A stretch of DNA of 54,507 nucleotides from JAFLCM01 sp046154665 (GCA_046154665.1 JBJXFG010000049.1:1-54507), one strand, 5' to 3'. Shown: positions 23,020 through 32,872, counted from the stretch's first letter. The notes: a model not told the origin generated them from the sequence alone. Made by a program: numbers and translations.

Positions 23020-23642
23020 GCGCGGCGGCGATCGCCAACGCGGAACGGGCCCGGATGGTCATCCCACGGCATCCCCCACTGCCGATCGTCACGATCTTCG
23101 GCTCGGCGTGCGCTGTTCTGCTCACGCTCGCGTCACACGGCAGCGCACACGCCTGGCCCACATGGCCGGCGCTTTCGTGGGCCGTTCACGCCGATGTCCG
23201 CCATCTCATCCACGACGTCGGTGTTCTTCTGCTGCTCGGGGGGTGGGTGGAGCTCCGAGCTGGCGCGGCACGCACCGCGGTGTGGCTGGTCGCCGGCGTC
23301 ACCGCGTCGCACCTGCTGCACGCGTTGTGCTACGCCGGGCACGGCGCCCTGTTCGGCCTCAGCGCCGCCGCTTGGACCATCGCGGGAGCGGGGATCGCGG
23401 GGTGCATCTCGACCGCACGCGCCCGCGCCGCCGCGATTCTCATAATGGGCGCGGTGCTGGTTGTCGAGTGCTTTACGCCGTGGCGTGAGGTGCTGGGTCT
23501 GTTGTCGCTGGGCGTCGGCGAACCGATGCGCGTCGGCGGGGTGGAGTTGAGCACCGTGCCGCTGGTTCATCAGGGCTGCGCGGGCGTGGGGATTCTGATG
23601 GGGTGGGCGATGCGGGTGGCGAAGGCGCAGGGTCAGGGCTGA
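23016..23642 (+). CDS. Rhomboid-family protease resembling rhombosortase
   Basis: 208 residues, six hydrophobic segments. The likely catalytic serine is S116 in LFGLSAAAW (rhomboid G-x-S) and the histidine is H185 in VPLVHQGCAGVGILMG (H-x-x-G-x-x-x-G). RHLIHDVGVLLLLGGWVEL near 62-80 is the usual N-terminal signature of the rhombosortase branch. Rhombosortases cleave proteins with a GlyGly-CTERM tail in front of the membrane helix. The ATG overlaps the stop of the pilin-like gene, whose tail fits such a substrate, so the two are translationally coupled. The neighbour fit is strong; the subfamily call needs a profile search. Confidence 0.75.
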   Translation: MSAAAIANAERARMVIPRHPPLPIVTIFGSACAVLLTLASHGSAHAWPTWPALSWAVHADVRHLIHDVGVLLLLGGWVELRAGAARTAVWLVAGVTASHLLHALCYAGHGALFGLSAAAWTIAGAGIAGCISTARARAAAILIMGAVLVVECFTPWREVLGLLSLGVGEPMRVGGVELSTVPLVHQGCAGVGILMGWAMRVAKAQGQG

Positions 23643-23758
23643 CTGAAGGTCGAACCTGAGAGCGTGAAAACTCGGTCGCCTTGCGTTTGGGTTCGCGCCG
23701 TCCGGCCCCTACACTCCCTGCTCATTTCCCCGCCCCTTCATCGCTTCATTTGCACGCT

Positions 23759-26659
23759 ATGACCACCCACGCTTCGCCGTCGTCCGCCCAGCCCAGCCGT
23801 GTCCACCGCACCGCCGCCCAGGTGCGCCAGGATTTCATTGACTTCTTTGTCGAGCGTGCCCGGCACAAGTTCGTGCCTTCGTCGGCGGTGGTGCCGCACG
23901 ATGATCCGACGCTGCTGTTCGCCAACGCGGGGATGAACCAGTTCAAGCCGCTGTTCCTGGGGAACGTGCGCCCGGGCTCTTCGCTTGAGGGGCTCACGCG
24001 CGCGGTGAACAGCCAGAAGTGCATCCGCGCCGGCGGCAAGCACAACGACCTCGACGACGTCGGCAAGGACGGCTACCACCACACGTTCTTCGAGATGCTC
24101 GGCAACTGGTCCTTCGGCGATTACTTCAAGGCCGAGAGCATCGAGTGGGGCTGGGAGTTGCTGACGAAGGTGTGGGGCATCGACCCCAACCGTCTGTACG
24201 CGACGTACTTCGAAGGCAAAAAAGATGCAGGACTCGAGCCGGACCGCGAGGCGTACGACCTGTGGCGGCGGCACCTGCCCGCCGGGCACATCATTCCCGG
24301 GAACATGAAGGACAACTTCTGGGAGATGGGCGACACCGGCCCGTGCGGCCCGTGCTCGGAGATTCACTACGACGGGCGGTCGGACGCCGACCGCGCCAAA
24401 GTGCCCGGCGACACGCTGGTGAACCAGTCGCACGCGGAAGTGATCGAGATTTGGAACCACGTGTTCATCCAGTTCAACCGCGAGGCTGCTCCGGGGGGGG
24501 GTGGCAAGCTGGTGCCGTTGCCGGCCAAGCATGTGGACACGGGCATGGGGCTGGAGCGCGTGGTGCGGGTGCTGCAGGGGAAGAACAGCAACTACGACAC
24601 CGACGCGTTTACGCCGCTCTTTGAGGCGATCCAGCGCGTGTGCAAGGCCGCGCCCTACGGCGGGCGTTGGGACAGCCAGAGCGATACCGCGTACCGCGTG
24701 ATCGCCGACCATATTCGTACGCTGACGTTTGCGATCACCGATGGGGCGGAGCCTTCGAACGAGGGTCGCGGGTATGTGCTGCGGAGCATCCTGCGGCGCG
24801 CGGCGTATTACGGGCGCCAGGGCTTCGGCATCACCGAGCCGTTTGTGCATCAACTGGTGCAGACGGTCGTCGACACGATGGGGGCGTTCTTCCCGGAACT
24901 CAAGAAGAACCCCGATCATGTGCGGCGCGTGATCCGCGATGAGGAGGAGGCGTTTGGGCGGACGATCCGCACCGGCATGGAACTCTTCGACAAGGCCGCG
25001 CAGGGCAAGCAGCAGGTCGCCGCCGAGGATGCGTTTAAGCTCCACGACACCTACGGCTTCCCGATCGGACTCACGCAGCGCATGGCCGAAGACCGCGGCA
25101 TGACCGTTGACGTCGCCGGGTTCCATGTACTCATGGAGCAGGCCCGCGAACTGGCCCGCTCCGGCGGCAAGGACGACGAATCGTCGAAGCTGCTGCTGGG
25201 TACGAGCGCCATCGCGCGGCTCAAGGCGCTCAACGTCAAGCCCACCGACGACGCCGACAAGTTCCACGGCCGCAACATCCGGGCCCGCGTGCTGGCGATC
25301 TGGAACGGGCACGACTTCGATGAGTCGCTGCACGCGACGAACACGCGCCCGACGGACCGCTTTGCGATCGTTCTCGACAAAACGTGCTTTTACGCCGAGA
25401 TGGGCGGGCAGGTGGCGGACACCGGGCACCTCGCCGCCGTGCTGGGCGGGGCGACTGACTTTGTTGTCGAGTCCGTGAAGAACTGCGGCGGGTACATCGT
25501 CCACATCGGGCAGATGAAGAAGGGCGACCTGAAGGTCGGGGCGCAGGTCGAGGCGCGGCTGGACACGGCGTACCGCGCCGCCGTCGCCGCCAACCACACC
25601 GCCACTCACCTGGTCAACCTCGCGCTGCGCGCCAAACTGGGCGACAAGGTGGACCAGAAGGGTTCGCTGGTTTCACCGGAGCGGCTGCGATTCGATTTTT
25701 CGCACGGGGCGTCGTTGAGCGAGGACGATCTATCGGCGGTGCAGCAGCGGGTGCGGGCCGAGATTGCGCGGGACTTGCCGGTGTACGCCGAGGTGACGGC
25801 GCTGGCGCCGGCGAAGGCGATCAGCGGTCTGCGTGCGGTGTTCGGGGAGGCGTACCCCGATCCGGTGCGCGTGGTCTCGATCGGTGCGACCGTCGCCGAG
25901 CTGCTGGGCGACCCCGCCAGCGAGCGGTGGCACGAGGTCAGCATCGAGTTCTGCGGCGGGACGCACACGACGAAGACGGGCGAGATCGGCGGCTTCGCGC
26001 TGGTGGGCGAGGAGGCGGTGAGCAAGGGCGTGCGCCGCGTGACGGCGCTGACGGGCGAGGCGGCGAAGGCCGCCGAGGCGCTCGCCGACGGGCTGTCGTC
26101 GCGCCTGCGTGGAGCGGGCGAACTGAGCGACGCGCACCTGGGGGCGGAGGTGGCGTCGTTGGGCGTCGAGATCGACCGCGCCGAGATCGGGCTGGTCCGC
26201 AAGGGCGAGCTGCGGAAGCTGCTGAGCGTGCTGCTGGAGCGCGTGAAGCAGGTGCAGAAGGCCGCGGCGGGCGCGGGGCGTGACAAGGCCGTGGCCCTGG
26301 CGCGGGAGACCGCCGAGAAGTCGTCGGGCGCGGTGATTGTCGAGATGATCGCCGCGGGTAGCGACCGAGAAGCCCTGCTGTCGGCCCTTGACGCGGTGCG
26401 CTCGAAGCGGAGCGAATCAGCGGTGATGCTGGTGAGCGCCGACGACGCCGAGAAGAAAGTCACGATCGTCGCGTCGGTCCCCCCGGCGTTGGTGGCCAAG
26501 GGCCTGAAGGCGGGCGACTGGGTGCGCGAAGCCAGCGCGGCGGTGGGCGGCAAGGGCGGCGGCCGCCCCGACGCGGCCCAGGGCGGCGGCACCGAGCCGG
26601 GCAAGGCGCTCGACGCCGTGCGGGTGGCGCGGATGTTCGCGGCAGGAAAGGTCGGATGA
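23759..26659 (+). CDS. alaS: Alanyl-tRNA synthetase
   Basis: 966 residues from ATG 23759. Class II motifs are clear: FFVERARHKFVPSSAVVPHDDPTLLFANAGMNQFKP, the HTFFEMLGNWSFGDYF segment, and WNHVFIQFNRE with VDTGMGLERVVRVLQGKNSNYDTD. The editing domain has NHTATHLVNLAL and CGGTHTTKTGEIGGF (HxxxH and CxxxH zinc/editing site). The DHHA1 oligomerisation end includes KSSGAVIVEM and KRSESAVMLVSADD. The length is slightly above the usual ~880 because of a longer N-terminus and a Gly-rich stretch near the end. No ribosome site is apparent before the ATG. asnB follows after 67 bases. Confidence 0.97.
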   Translation: MTTHASPSSAQPSRVHRTAAQVRQDFIDFFVERARHKFVPSSAVVPHDDPTLLFANAGMNQFKPLFLGNVRPGSSLEGLTRAVNSQKCIRAGGKHNDLDDVGKDGYHHTFFEMLGNWSFGDYFKAESIEWGWELLTKVWGIDPNRLYATYFEGKKDAGLEPDREAYDLWRRHLPAGHIIPGNMKDNFWEMGDTGPCGPCSEIHYDGRSDADRAKVPGDTLVNQSHAEVIEIWNHVFIQFNREAAPGGGGKLVPLPAKHVDTGMGLERVVRVLQGKNSNYDTDAFTPLFEAIQRVCKAAPYGGRWDSQSDTAYRVIADHIRTLTFAITDGAEPSNEGRGYVLRSILRRAAYYGRQGFGITEPFVHQLVQTVVDTMGAFFPELKKNPDHVRRVIRDEEEAFGRTIRTGMELFDKAAQGKQQVAAEDAFKLHDTYGFPIGLTQRMAEDRGMTVDVAGFHVLMEQARELARSGGKDDESSKLLLGTSAIARLKALNVKPTDDADKFHGRNIRARVLAIWNGHDFDESLHATNTRPTDRFAIVLDKTCFYAEMGGQVADTGHLAAVLGGATDFVVESVKNCGGYIVHIGQMKKGDLKVGAQVEARLDTAYRAAVAANHTATHLVNLALRAKLGDKVDQKGSLVSPERLRFDFSHGASLSEDDLSAVQQRVRAEIARDLPVYAEVTALAPAKAISGLRAVFGEAYPDPVRVVSIGATVAELLGDPASERWHEVSIEFCGGTHTTKTGEIGGFALVGEEAVSKGVRRVTALTGEAAKAAEALADGLSSRLRGAGELSDAHLGAEVASLGVEIDRAEIGLVRKGELRKLLSVLLERVKQVQKAAAGAGRDKAVALARETAEKSSGAVIVEMIAAGSDREALLSALDAVRSKRSESAVMLVSADDAEKKVTIVASVPPALVAKGLKAGDWVREASAAVGGKGGGRPDAAQGGGTEPGKALDAVRVARMFAAGKVG

Positions 26660-26726
26660 TCGACGGCGTTCGGCGCGCGGGCCGTCGAGTGCGGGGCTGG
26701 CGCGGAACGGACCGATATCCACCACC

Positions 26727-28637
26727 ATGTGCGGCATCGCCGGAGTTGTGTGTGCGGGAGGGAGGCAGCCGTCGCTCAGCGACGAAGCGGCGGCGCGGTG
26801 GCGCGATCTGCTGGCGCGGCGCGGACCGGACGGCGCGGGGTTGTACCGTCGCCGCAACGCGCTGCTGCTGCACCGGCGGCTGAGCATCATCGATCCGTCG
26901 CCCGCCGGCGCGCAGCCGATGCTCTCCGATCCCGTGCTAAGCCCCAGAGGCGGACCCGCGGAGCCGCGCTTCGCGCTGGTCTACAACGGGATGCTGTACA
27001 ACGACGCCGAGGTGCGGGCCGAACTCTCGCGCCGCGGCGTGCGGTTCCGCTCCTCGTGCGACACCGAGACGGTGCTACGGGCGTTCGAGGTGTGGGGCAC
27101 CGAGGCGCTGCGGCGTTTCCGTGGCATGTTCGCGCTGGCGCTGTACGACGCGCTGCACAGCACGCTGCTTCTGGCGCGTGACCCGGTCGGCATCAAGCCG
27201 CTGTACTACCACGCCGACGCGCGGCAAGTGGTGTTCGCCAGCGAGCCTTGGGCGGTCGCGGCCCACCCCGAGGTACCGCACCGGCCGGACCATGCGATGA
27301 TGACCGCGTACCTGAGCACGATCCGCACGGTGCTGGGAGACCGGACGCTGTTCGAGGGTGTGCGCGCGGTGCGACCCGGCGAGGTGGTGCTGTGTGACCT
27401 TGATGGTGAATCGCCGACGCTGGCTCACGGCACCGTGACGCCGACGCCCGCGCGGGTTGACGCGCGCGACGACGAGAGTCACGCGGCGTCGTTGACGCGC
27501 GACGCCGTCGAGGAGTCGGTCTCGCTGCACCTGCGTGCCGATGTGCCGACGTGCTGCCTGCTCTCGGGCGGGCTCGACAGCACCATCACCGCGACGCTGG
27601 CCTCGCGCCGCATGCCGGGCCTGCGGACCTACTGCGCCGGCGCGCCGCTGCCGTGCGAGTGCTCGGATACGTCGACAACGGGCGATCTGTCGCACGCACG
27701 GCGCGTGGCGAACGAACTCGGTACGCGCCACGCCGAAGCGCACGTGACTTCGGAGATGTTCTTCGACCGCTGGGGCTGGATGGTGGACCAGCTCGGCTCG
27801 CCGCTGAGCACGCCGAACGAGGTGGCGATCTGGGCGATCGCGAGCCGTCTCCGTGCCGACGGGTGCGTGGTGACGGTTTCAGGCGAGGGGGCGGACGAGC
27901 TGTTCGGCGGGTACGAGGGCCCGATGCGCGCGGCGATGGCATGCGTCGAGGCCGTCGAGCGGGGTGCGGCGATGCGGCCTTCGGATGTGGACTTGGATGA
28001 GGCCGCGTGGGTGCCGCCTTCGGCGCTGGGGGCGGTCGCCGATGAGGACTTCCTGCGACGCGCGGGGGGCGAGGCCGCGCTGCGAGCATCGGCCCGGGCG
28101 GAGTTCGACCGATCCATCCGCGACGTCGGCGGGTACGCCGCCCAGGCGCACCTGCGTCACCAGCAGCGCGTCAACTTGGTCGGGCTGTTGCAACGGCTTG
28201 ACACGGCGACGATGCTGGCGGGGGTCGAAGGGCGCACGCCGTATGCTGATCTGCGGGTCATGGAGATGGCGAACGCGATGCCGATGTCGTGCAAGTTTGC
28301 GCTCGCGGCCCCGGCGCTGGTCGGCAGTGGCGCGGACGATGTGGGGGCAGGCGGTGTCGCCGCGCCGGCACGCACCAAGATCGCGCTTCGTCGTGCGTTC
28401 GAGGATGTCGTGTCGAATGAAGTGATCGACCGCCCGAAGGCGAGTTTCCCGCTTCCGTTCCGCGAATGGCTGGGGGGGCCCCAGGGCGTGGCACTCGCGG
28501 GCTCGCTGCTTGGAACTGCGTCTTCGAGCAGTTTCTTCAGCGACGCGGCCCGCGCCCTGGTGGCCAAGGAACCCGGGCAGCTGTGGCGCTTCGCATGGCC
28601 GATGATGAATCTGGCGATGTGGTCGCGGCGGTTCTAA
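26727..28637 (+). CDS. asnB: Asparagine synthase (glutamine-hydrolysing)
   Basis: 636 residues. The class II glutaminase begins MCGIAGVV with nucleophile Cys2 and has RGPDGAGLYRRRNALLLHRRLSIIDPSP. The synthetase domain has the PP-loop LSGGLDSTIT near residue 275, VSGEGADELFGGYEGP and RTPYADLRVMEMANAMP. It makes asparagine from aspartate, ATP and glutamine, or in other members modifies a peptide or glycan substrate. The family is broad, so the in vivo product may not be free asparagine. It lies after alaS with 67 bases between; the end is marked by a REP-like element. Confidence 0.92.
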   Translation: MCGIAGVVCAGGRQPSLSDEAAARWRDLLARRGPDGAGLYRRRNALLLHRRLSIIDPSPAGAQPMLSDPVLSPRGGPAEPRFALVYNGMLYNDAEVRAELSRRGVRFRSSCDTETVLRAFEVWGTEALRRFRGMFALALYDALHSTLLLARDPVGIKPLYYHADARQVVFASEPWAVAAHPEVPHRPDHAMMTAYLSTIRTVLGDRTLFEGVRAVRPGEVVLCDLDGESPTLAHGTVTPTPARVDARDDESHAASLTRDAVEESVSLHLRADVPTCCLLSGGLDSTITATLASRRMPGLRTYCAGAPLPCECSDTSTTGDLSHARRVANELGTRHAEAHVTSEMFFDRWGWMVDQLGSPLSTPNEVAIWAIASRLRADGCVVTVSGEGADELFGGYEGPMRAAMACVEAVERGAAMRPSDVDLDEAAWVPPSALGAVADEDFLRRAGGEAALRASARAEFDRSIRDVGGYAAQAHLRHQQRVNLVGLLQRLDTATMLAGVEGRTPYADLRVMEMANAMPMSCKFALAAPALVGSGADDVGAGGVAAPARTKIALRRAFEDVVSNEVIDRPKASFPLPFREWLGGPQGVALAGSLLGTASSSSFFSDAARALVAKEPGQLWRFAWPMMNLAMWSRRF

Positions 28638-28647
28638 TTTTGGTTGA

Positions 28648-28717
28648 TGTGCCAACGACCCGTCCTCGGGTCAGTGCCGCCTCGGAGGGCCCTGATCCGA
28701 AGACGGGTCCGTGGCAC
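28648..28717. repeat. REP-like double element R3
   Basis: GTGCCAACGACCCGTC (28648-28663) and GACGGGTCCGTGGCAC (28702-28717) form a long-range stem with two mismatches. A tight hairpin GACCCG-TCCT-CGGGTC (28656-28671) lies inside. The GTGCCA end and TCCT loop are shared with R1 beside the transposase. Confidence 0.7.
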
Positions 28718-28772
28718 AGGTGCGCGGATGCGCGACCAAGATCAACATCGCGCCGCGTCGTACCATGCCGCC

Positions 28773-31700
28773 GTGCCCGTGACGTTTGAGCAACCCGTAT
28801 GGCTGTGGACCGCGCTGCTCGCGGTCCCAATGTGCTGGCTGGGGTGGCGCTGGCTGCGGGCGATGTCGCCGCTGCGACGCGCTTCGGCACTCGTGCTGCG
28901 AGCAGCGCTCATCGGGTTGATCGCGTGCATGCTGGCGGGCGCGTCGGCGCTGCGTTCGACCGACCGCGTGGCGGTCGTCGCCGTCATCGATGCTTCCGAA
29001 TCCGTCCGCACCTTCGCCGCCCGCTTCGGCGATCTACCCAAAGACGCGCAAGGGCGTGAGCAGGCGTGGGACGCCGCGGTGAAAACCTGGCTCGAGAAGG
29101 CCCGCGCGTCTCGCGGCACGGACGACCTTGTCGGCGCGGTGATGTTCGACGGCGAATCGATCGCGCTCGCCGCGCCGATGACCGGCGAGTTCGATGTCCG
29201 ATTTGATCAGACGGGCGCGCAAGGGACCGACATCGCCTCCGCGCTCCGCTTCGCGCGGGCCCTGTTCCCCGCCGGGGCCAACCGGCGGCTGGTGCTGATT
29301 TCTGACGGCAACCAGACCACGGGCGACGCCCTCGCCGCCGCCGCCGAACTCGCGGGCGACAAGGTGCCCGTCGATGTCGTGCCGCTGCGCTACGCCGTGA
29401 AGAACGAGGTCATCGTCGAGAGCGTCGACGCCCCGCCGCAGGCCGCGGCGGGTTCGACGGTGCGCGTCAGGGTGGTTCTCGAATCCACCGACAGCGCCAG
29501 CGGCAAGCTCGAACTGCTCTACGAGGGCAACCCGCTCGACATCAACGAGGGGGAAGCCGGTACGGGGCGCCGCGTCACGCTCGCGCCGGGACGGAACGTC
29601 GAGATGATCGACGTCCCGCTGCCGGACGCGACGGTCCACCGGTTCGAGCCAGTGTTCGTGCCCGACGACGCGGCGGTCGATCAACTGTTGACCAACAACC
29701 GCGCCGAAGCGTTCACCGTCACGCCGGGCAAGGGACGGGTGCTGATCGTCGACGGCGTTTCGCAGGCCCAGCCGGGCGGCGCGGGGCTCACCCTGTTCAA
29801 CACGCTGAAAGCTGGCGAGATCGATACGCGGGCCGTCCGGCCCGACGAGATGCCGCGCGACCTCTTGACGCTCAACGCCTATGACCTGATCGTGCTGCAG
29901 AACGTGCCCGCCGACGCCATGGACCGTTCCACCCAGGCGGCCCTCGCGGAATATGTGAACACGCTCGGCGGCGGTCTCATCATGGTGGGCGGACCGGACT
30001 CGTTCGGCGCGGGCGCGTGGAAGGGCACGCCCATCGAGCCCATTTTGCCGGTGAATCTCGATCTCCCCGAGCAGGTGATGGCCATCCCCGCGGCGGTGGC
30101 GCTGGTGATCGACAACTCCGGCTCGATGGCCCGCGGCATGGCGGGCAGCGCGCGGTCCAAGCAGCAGATCGCCAACGAGGGCGCGGCGCTCGCCGTGCTG
30201 GCCCTCGACAAGGCCGACGTGCTGACGGTCGTCGCGTTCAACTCCGAGCCTGAACTGGTCATTGCCCCGGGGCGGAACAAGGACCCGCGCAAGAACGCCG
30301 ATCTTGTCCGCGCTATCGGATCGAACGGCGGGACCAACATCGGCGGCGCCCTCATCGTCGCCGGGCAACAGCTCGACACCGTCAGGAATGCGGGCGTGCG
30401 CCACATCATCCTGCTCACTGATGGCCGCGACGACGGCGGGCGCGGCCTCCCAAGCCTCGCCGCCGATATCAAGGCCCGAGGCATCACCATCTCGACCATC
30501 GGCGTCGGAGACGACGTGGACGTGGCGGTGCTCTCGGCGGTGGCCAAAGCCGGCGGCGGGAAGTTCTATAACGTCACGGATCCGAGCGTTTTGCCCCGTG
30601 TTTTCGTGAAGGAAGTGCGGGTGGTGCGCAAGCCGCTGATCCGCGAGACGCCGTTCGTGCCTCTGATCGCGGCCGGAGCATCACTGGCGGAGGGGCTCGG
30701 CCCGCTGCCGGCGCTCGAGGGCCTTGTGCTCACACAGGCGAGGCCGTCGGCGAAGGCCACCACCGCGATGACCACGCCCGAAGGCGAACCGGTTCTCGCG
30801 TGGTGGCCCGCGGGGCGCGGGCGCGTGGCGGCATTCACGTCGGACGCTCACCCCGCGTGGGCGGCGCGGTGGGTCAACTGGCCGGGATACTCGACCTTCT
30901 GGACGCGGCTGGTGCGCTCGACCTCACGCCCCGCGAGCGAAAGCAACAGCGAACTGACGGTGCAGGTGACCGGCGACACGCTGCGGGTGCGGCTCGACGC
31001 GGCGGACAAGGACGGCGCCCCTCTGGACATGCTGTCGGTTCCTGGCACGGTGTACACCCCGCGCGGTGATTCGGTGCAGGTGCGTCTGACGCAGACCGGT
31101 CCGGGGTCGTACGAGGCGAGCCTGCCGGCGCGGGAGACGGGGAACTACATCGTGGCGCTGTCGCCTTCGAGCGCCGCGCGGCAGATGACGCCGGTGATCG
31201 GCGGCGCGTCGGTCGCGTCGGGACCCGAGACGCGCCGCCTGCGCTCGAACACGGGGCTGCTCGAGCGCATCGCCGGGGTCACCGGCGGGCGCGTGCTTGA
31301 ACTTTCCGGTGCCGCCGAAGCAGATCTCTTCAACCGCGACACGCTCACGCCGACCATCGCGTCACTCCCTTTGTGGCGAACGCTGCTGGTGTGGACCATC
31401 ATCGTGCTGGTGCTGGATATCGGCACGCGCCGCCTGGCGTGGGACCGTCTGCTCAACCGCGAATGGCGGCTGGCGATGCAGGAGCAGACGCAAAAGCGCG
31501 TGAGCGCCCGCGCCGAGCAAGCCGCGGCCACGCTGCGCTCCTTGCGCCGCGCGGCGGACAAGGAGGAATCGCCCGGCGGCGGAGCGGTAGCGGCACCCCG
31601 AGGACCGGTTGGCGCATCGCGTCCGATGGCTCGCGTGACGCCGAGCCTCTCGCAAGATGAAGCCGAGCGCCTCCGCGCCGAGCGGCTGGAGGCGGAGCGC

Positions 31701-31880
31701 GAGCATCGCCGTGGGCAACTGCGGGCTCAGATGCTCAAGGCACGGTCGGCGGGCGGGGAGGGCGCTGGCGGAGCGAACACGGCGGCACCGAGAGCGGACG
31801 CCGAAGTGTCGTCGGAATCGACGAACGAACTACTGAAGGCCAAGCGGCGTGTGCGCGAGAAGTATGACGACAAGGCTTGA
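28773..31880 (+). CDS. Large VWA-domain membrane protein (BatA-like with GATase-like domain)
   Basis: 1035 residues from GTG 28773; a start at GTG 28779 (MTFEQPVW) or ATG 28728 is possible. Two N-terminal helices (about 8-25, 38-58) are typical of BatA/aerotolerance-type proteins. A degenerate VWA part follows (VVAVIDASESVRTF, near 66-250). A GATase1-like region is near 320-420: KGRVLIVDGVSQ, NAYDLIVLQNVPAD, LGGGLIMVGGPDSFGAG. A VWA with intact MIDAS (DNSGSMA at about 447, TDGRDDGG near 550) comes next. Then a beta-rich part, a last helix (about 868-885) and a long charged coiled tail. Metal-dependent protein binding is likely; the partner is unknown. No bat or moxR neighbour is present. Confidence 0.83.
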   Translation: MPVTFEQPVWLWTALLAVPMCWLGWRWLRAMSPLRRASALVLRAALIGLIACMLAGASALRSTDRVAVVAVIDASESVRTFAARFGDLPKDAQGREQAWDAAVKTWLEKARASRGTDDLVGAVMFDGESIALAAPMTGEFDVRFDQTGAQGTDIASALRFARALFPAGANRRLVLISDGNQTTGDALAAAAELAGDKVPVDVVPLRYAVKNEVIVESVDAPPQAAAGSTVRVRVVLESTDSASGKLELLYEGNPLDINEGEAGTGRRVTLAPGRNVEMIDVPLPDATVHRFEPVFVPDDAAVDQLLTNNRAEAFTVTPGKGRVLIVDGVSQAQPGGAGLTLFNTLKAGEIDTRAVRPDEMPRDLLTLNAYDLIVLQNVPADAMDRSTQAALAEYVNTLGGGLIMVGGPDSFGAGAWKGTPIEPILPVNLDLPEQVMAIPAAVALVIDNSGSMARGMAGSARSKQQIANEGAALAVLALDKADVLTVVAFNSEPELVIAPGRNKDPRKNADLVRAIGSNGGTNIGGALIVAGQQLDTVRNAGVRHIILLTDGRDDGGRGLPSLAADIKARGITISTIGVGDDVDVAVLSAVAKAGGGKFYNVTDPSVLPRVFVKEVRVVRKPLIRETPFVPLIAAGASLAEGLGPLPALEGLVLTQARPSAKATTAMTTPEGEPVLAWWPAGRGRVAAFTSDAHPAWAARWVNWPGYSTFWTRLVRSTSRPASESNSELTVQVTGDTLRVRLDAADKDGAPLDMLSVPGTVYTPRGDSVQVRLTQTGPGSYEASLPARETGNYIVALSPSSAARQMTPVIGGASVASGPETRRLRSNTGLLERIAGVTGGRVLELSGAAEADLFNRDTLTPTIASLPLWRTLLVWTIIVLVLDIGTRRLAWDRLLNREWRLAMQEQTQKRVSARAEQAAATLRSLRRAADKEESPGGGAVAAPRGPVGASRPMARVTPSLSQDEAERLRAERLEAEREHRRGQLRAQMLKARSAGGEGAGGANTAAPRADAEVSSESTNELLKAKRRVREKYDDKA

Positions 31881-31904
31881 GGGCGCTGCGGAAGTGGTCC
31901 AGCG

Positions 31905-31945
31905 CCGTGCCACTGCTGGCCCCGCTCTGGGAGACAGCAGTGCGG
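31905..31945. repeat. REP-like hairpin R4
   Basis: CACTGCTG (31911-31918) pairs with CAGCAGTG (31935-31942), with CCG/CGG outside. The CGTGCCACTG 10-mer at 31906 is identical to that of R1 (5354). It lies 24 bases beyond the VWA gene. Confidence 0.65.
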
Positions 31946-32074
31946 AACTCTGATGACGCGCCGCCATTGAAGATTCATGCTCGTTCGGCGCTGATGTCGG
32001 CGAGGCGCCGCCATCAGTCGCACGGCGCACGTGTGGCTCCCATCGCCGGGCTCCATCCGCTACCCTGCCCCGCG

Positions 32075-32872
32075 ATGACCCTCGACCTCGTCGATACGGC
32101 GACGCTGCTGCTCATCGGCCTTACCGCCGGAATCCTCGGCGGGCTGGCCGGGCTGGGCGGGTCGATCATCATGATCCCCGCGATGGCGATCCTCTTTCAC
32201 GGGCGCGAGTTCGACAACCAGCATCTTTTCCAGGCTGCCGCCATGGCCGTGAACGTCTGCGTCTCGATCCCCGCGGCGTTGCGTCACCAAAGAGCCGGCC
32301 TGATCCGTGCCGATTTGTTCCGAGGCATGCTGCCCGCGACGGCGGTCACGATCGTTCTGGGCGTGTTCTTCTCGAACACCATCGACGCGAAACTACTCGA
32401 ACGATGCTTCGCGGCGTTCATCGTGGTGGTGGCGTTGCACACGTTTTGGACCGCCGTCGCGCGCCGGCCCGAGCCGGACGCCGCCGACGCCCGCGTGACG
32501 CCCCCGCGTTCCGCCGCGGTTGGCGGGGTGATGGGGCTCTTCGCCGGGGTGCTGGGCGTCGGGGGCGGGATCGTCGCGGTCCCGATGGCTCGGACGCTGT
32601 GCCGTCTGCCGCTGAAGCAGTGCATCGCCGCCAGCGCGGCGGTGATGGGCCTCACCTCGGCGTTCGGCGCGGCGATCAAACTGCTCACCCTGCCCGACCA
32701 CGGCTTCACCCCGTGGAAAGGCCTGCTGCTGGCCGCGACGCTCGCGCCCACGGCGATCCTGGGCGGCTACGTCGGCGCGGGCCTCACCCGAGCGCTGCCC
32801 ATCCTCTGGGTGCGCCTGGTGCTCGCGACGCTGCTGCTGGCCAGCAGCGCCAAGATGGTGGGGCTTTGGTAG
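32075..32872 (+). CDS. TauE/SafE-family sulfite/organosulfonate exporter-like permease
   Basis: 265 residues with about eight helices in two related halves: LLIGLTAGILGGLAGLGGSIIMIPAMAILF and GGVMGLFAGVLGVGGGIVAVPMARTLC each contain the GxxGGxxGxGGG/P motif of TauE/SafE permeases. The family moves sulfite, sulfoacetate or other anions; the substrate is unknown here. The start at ATG 32075 is preferred; the long in-frame extension from 31877 is not protein-like and crosses the R4 repeat. It is convergent with the DegT aminotransferase gene, 51 bases away. Confidence 0.9.
   Translation: MTLDLVDTATLLLIGLTAGILGGLAGLGGSIIMIPAMAILFHGREFDNQHLFQAAAMAVNVCVSIPAALRHQRAGLIRADLFRGMLPATAVTIVLGVFFSNTIDAKLLERCFAAFIVVVALHTFWTAVARRPEPDAADARVTPPRSAAVGGVMGLFAGVLGVGGGIVAVPMARTLCRLPLKQCIAASAAVMGLTSAFGAAIKLLTLPDHGFTPWKGLLLAATLAPTAILGGYVGAGLTRALPILWVRLVLATLLLASSAKMVGLW

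Noticed and set aside
23738..25609. 623-residue ORF antisense to alaS
   Set aside because: Shadow of the well-conserved alaS frame; no recognisable motif.
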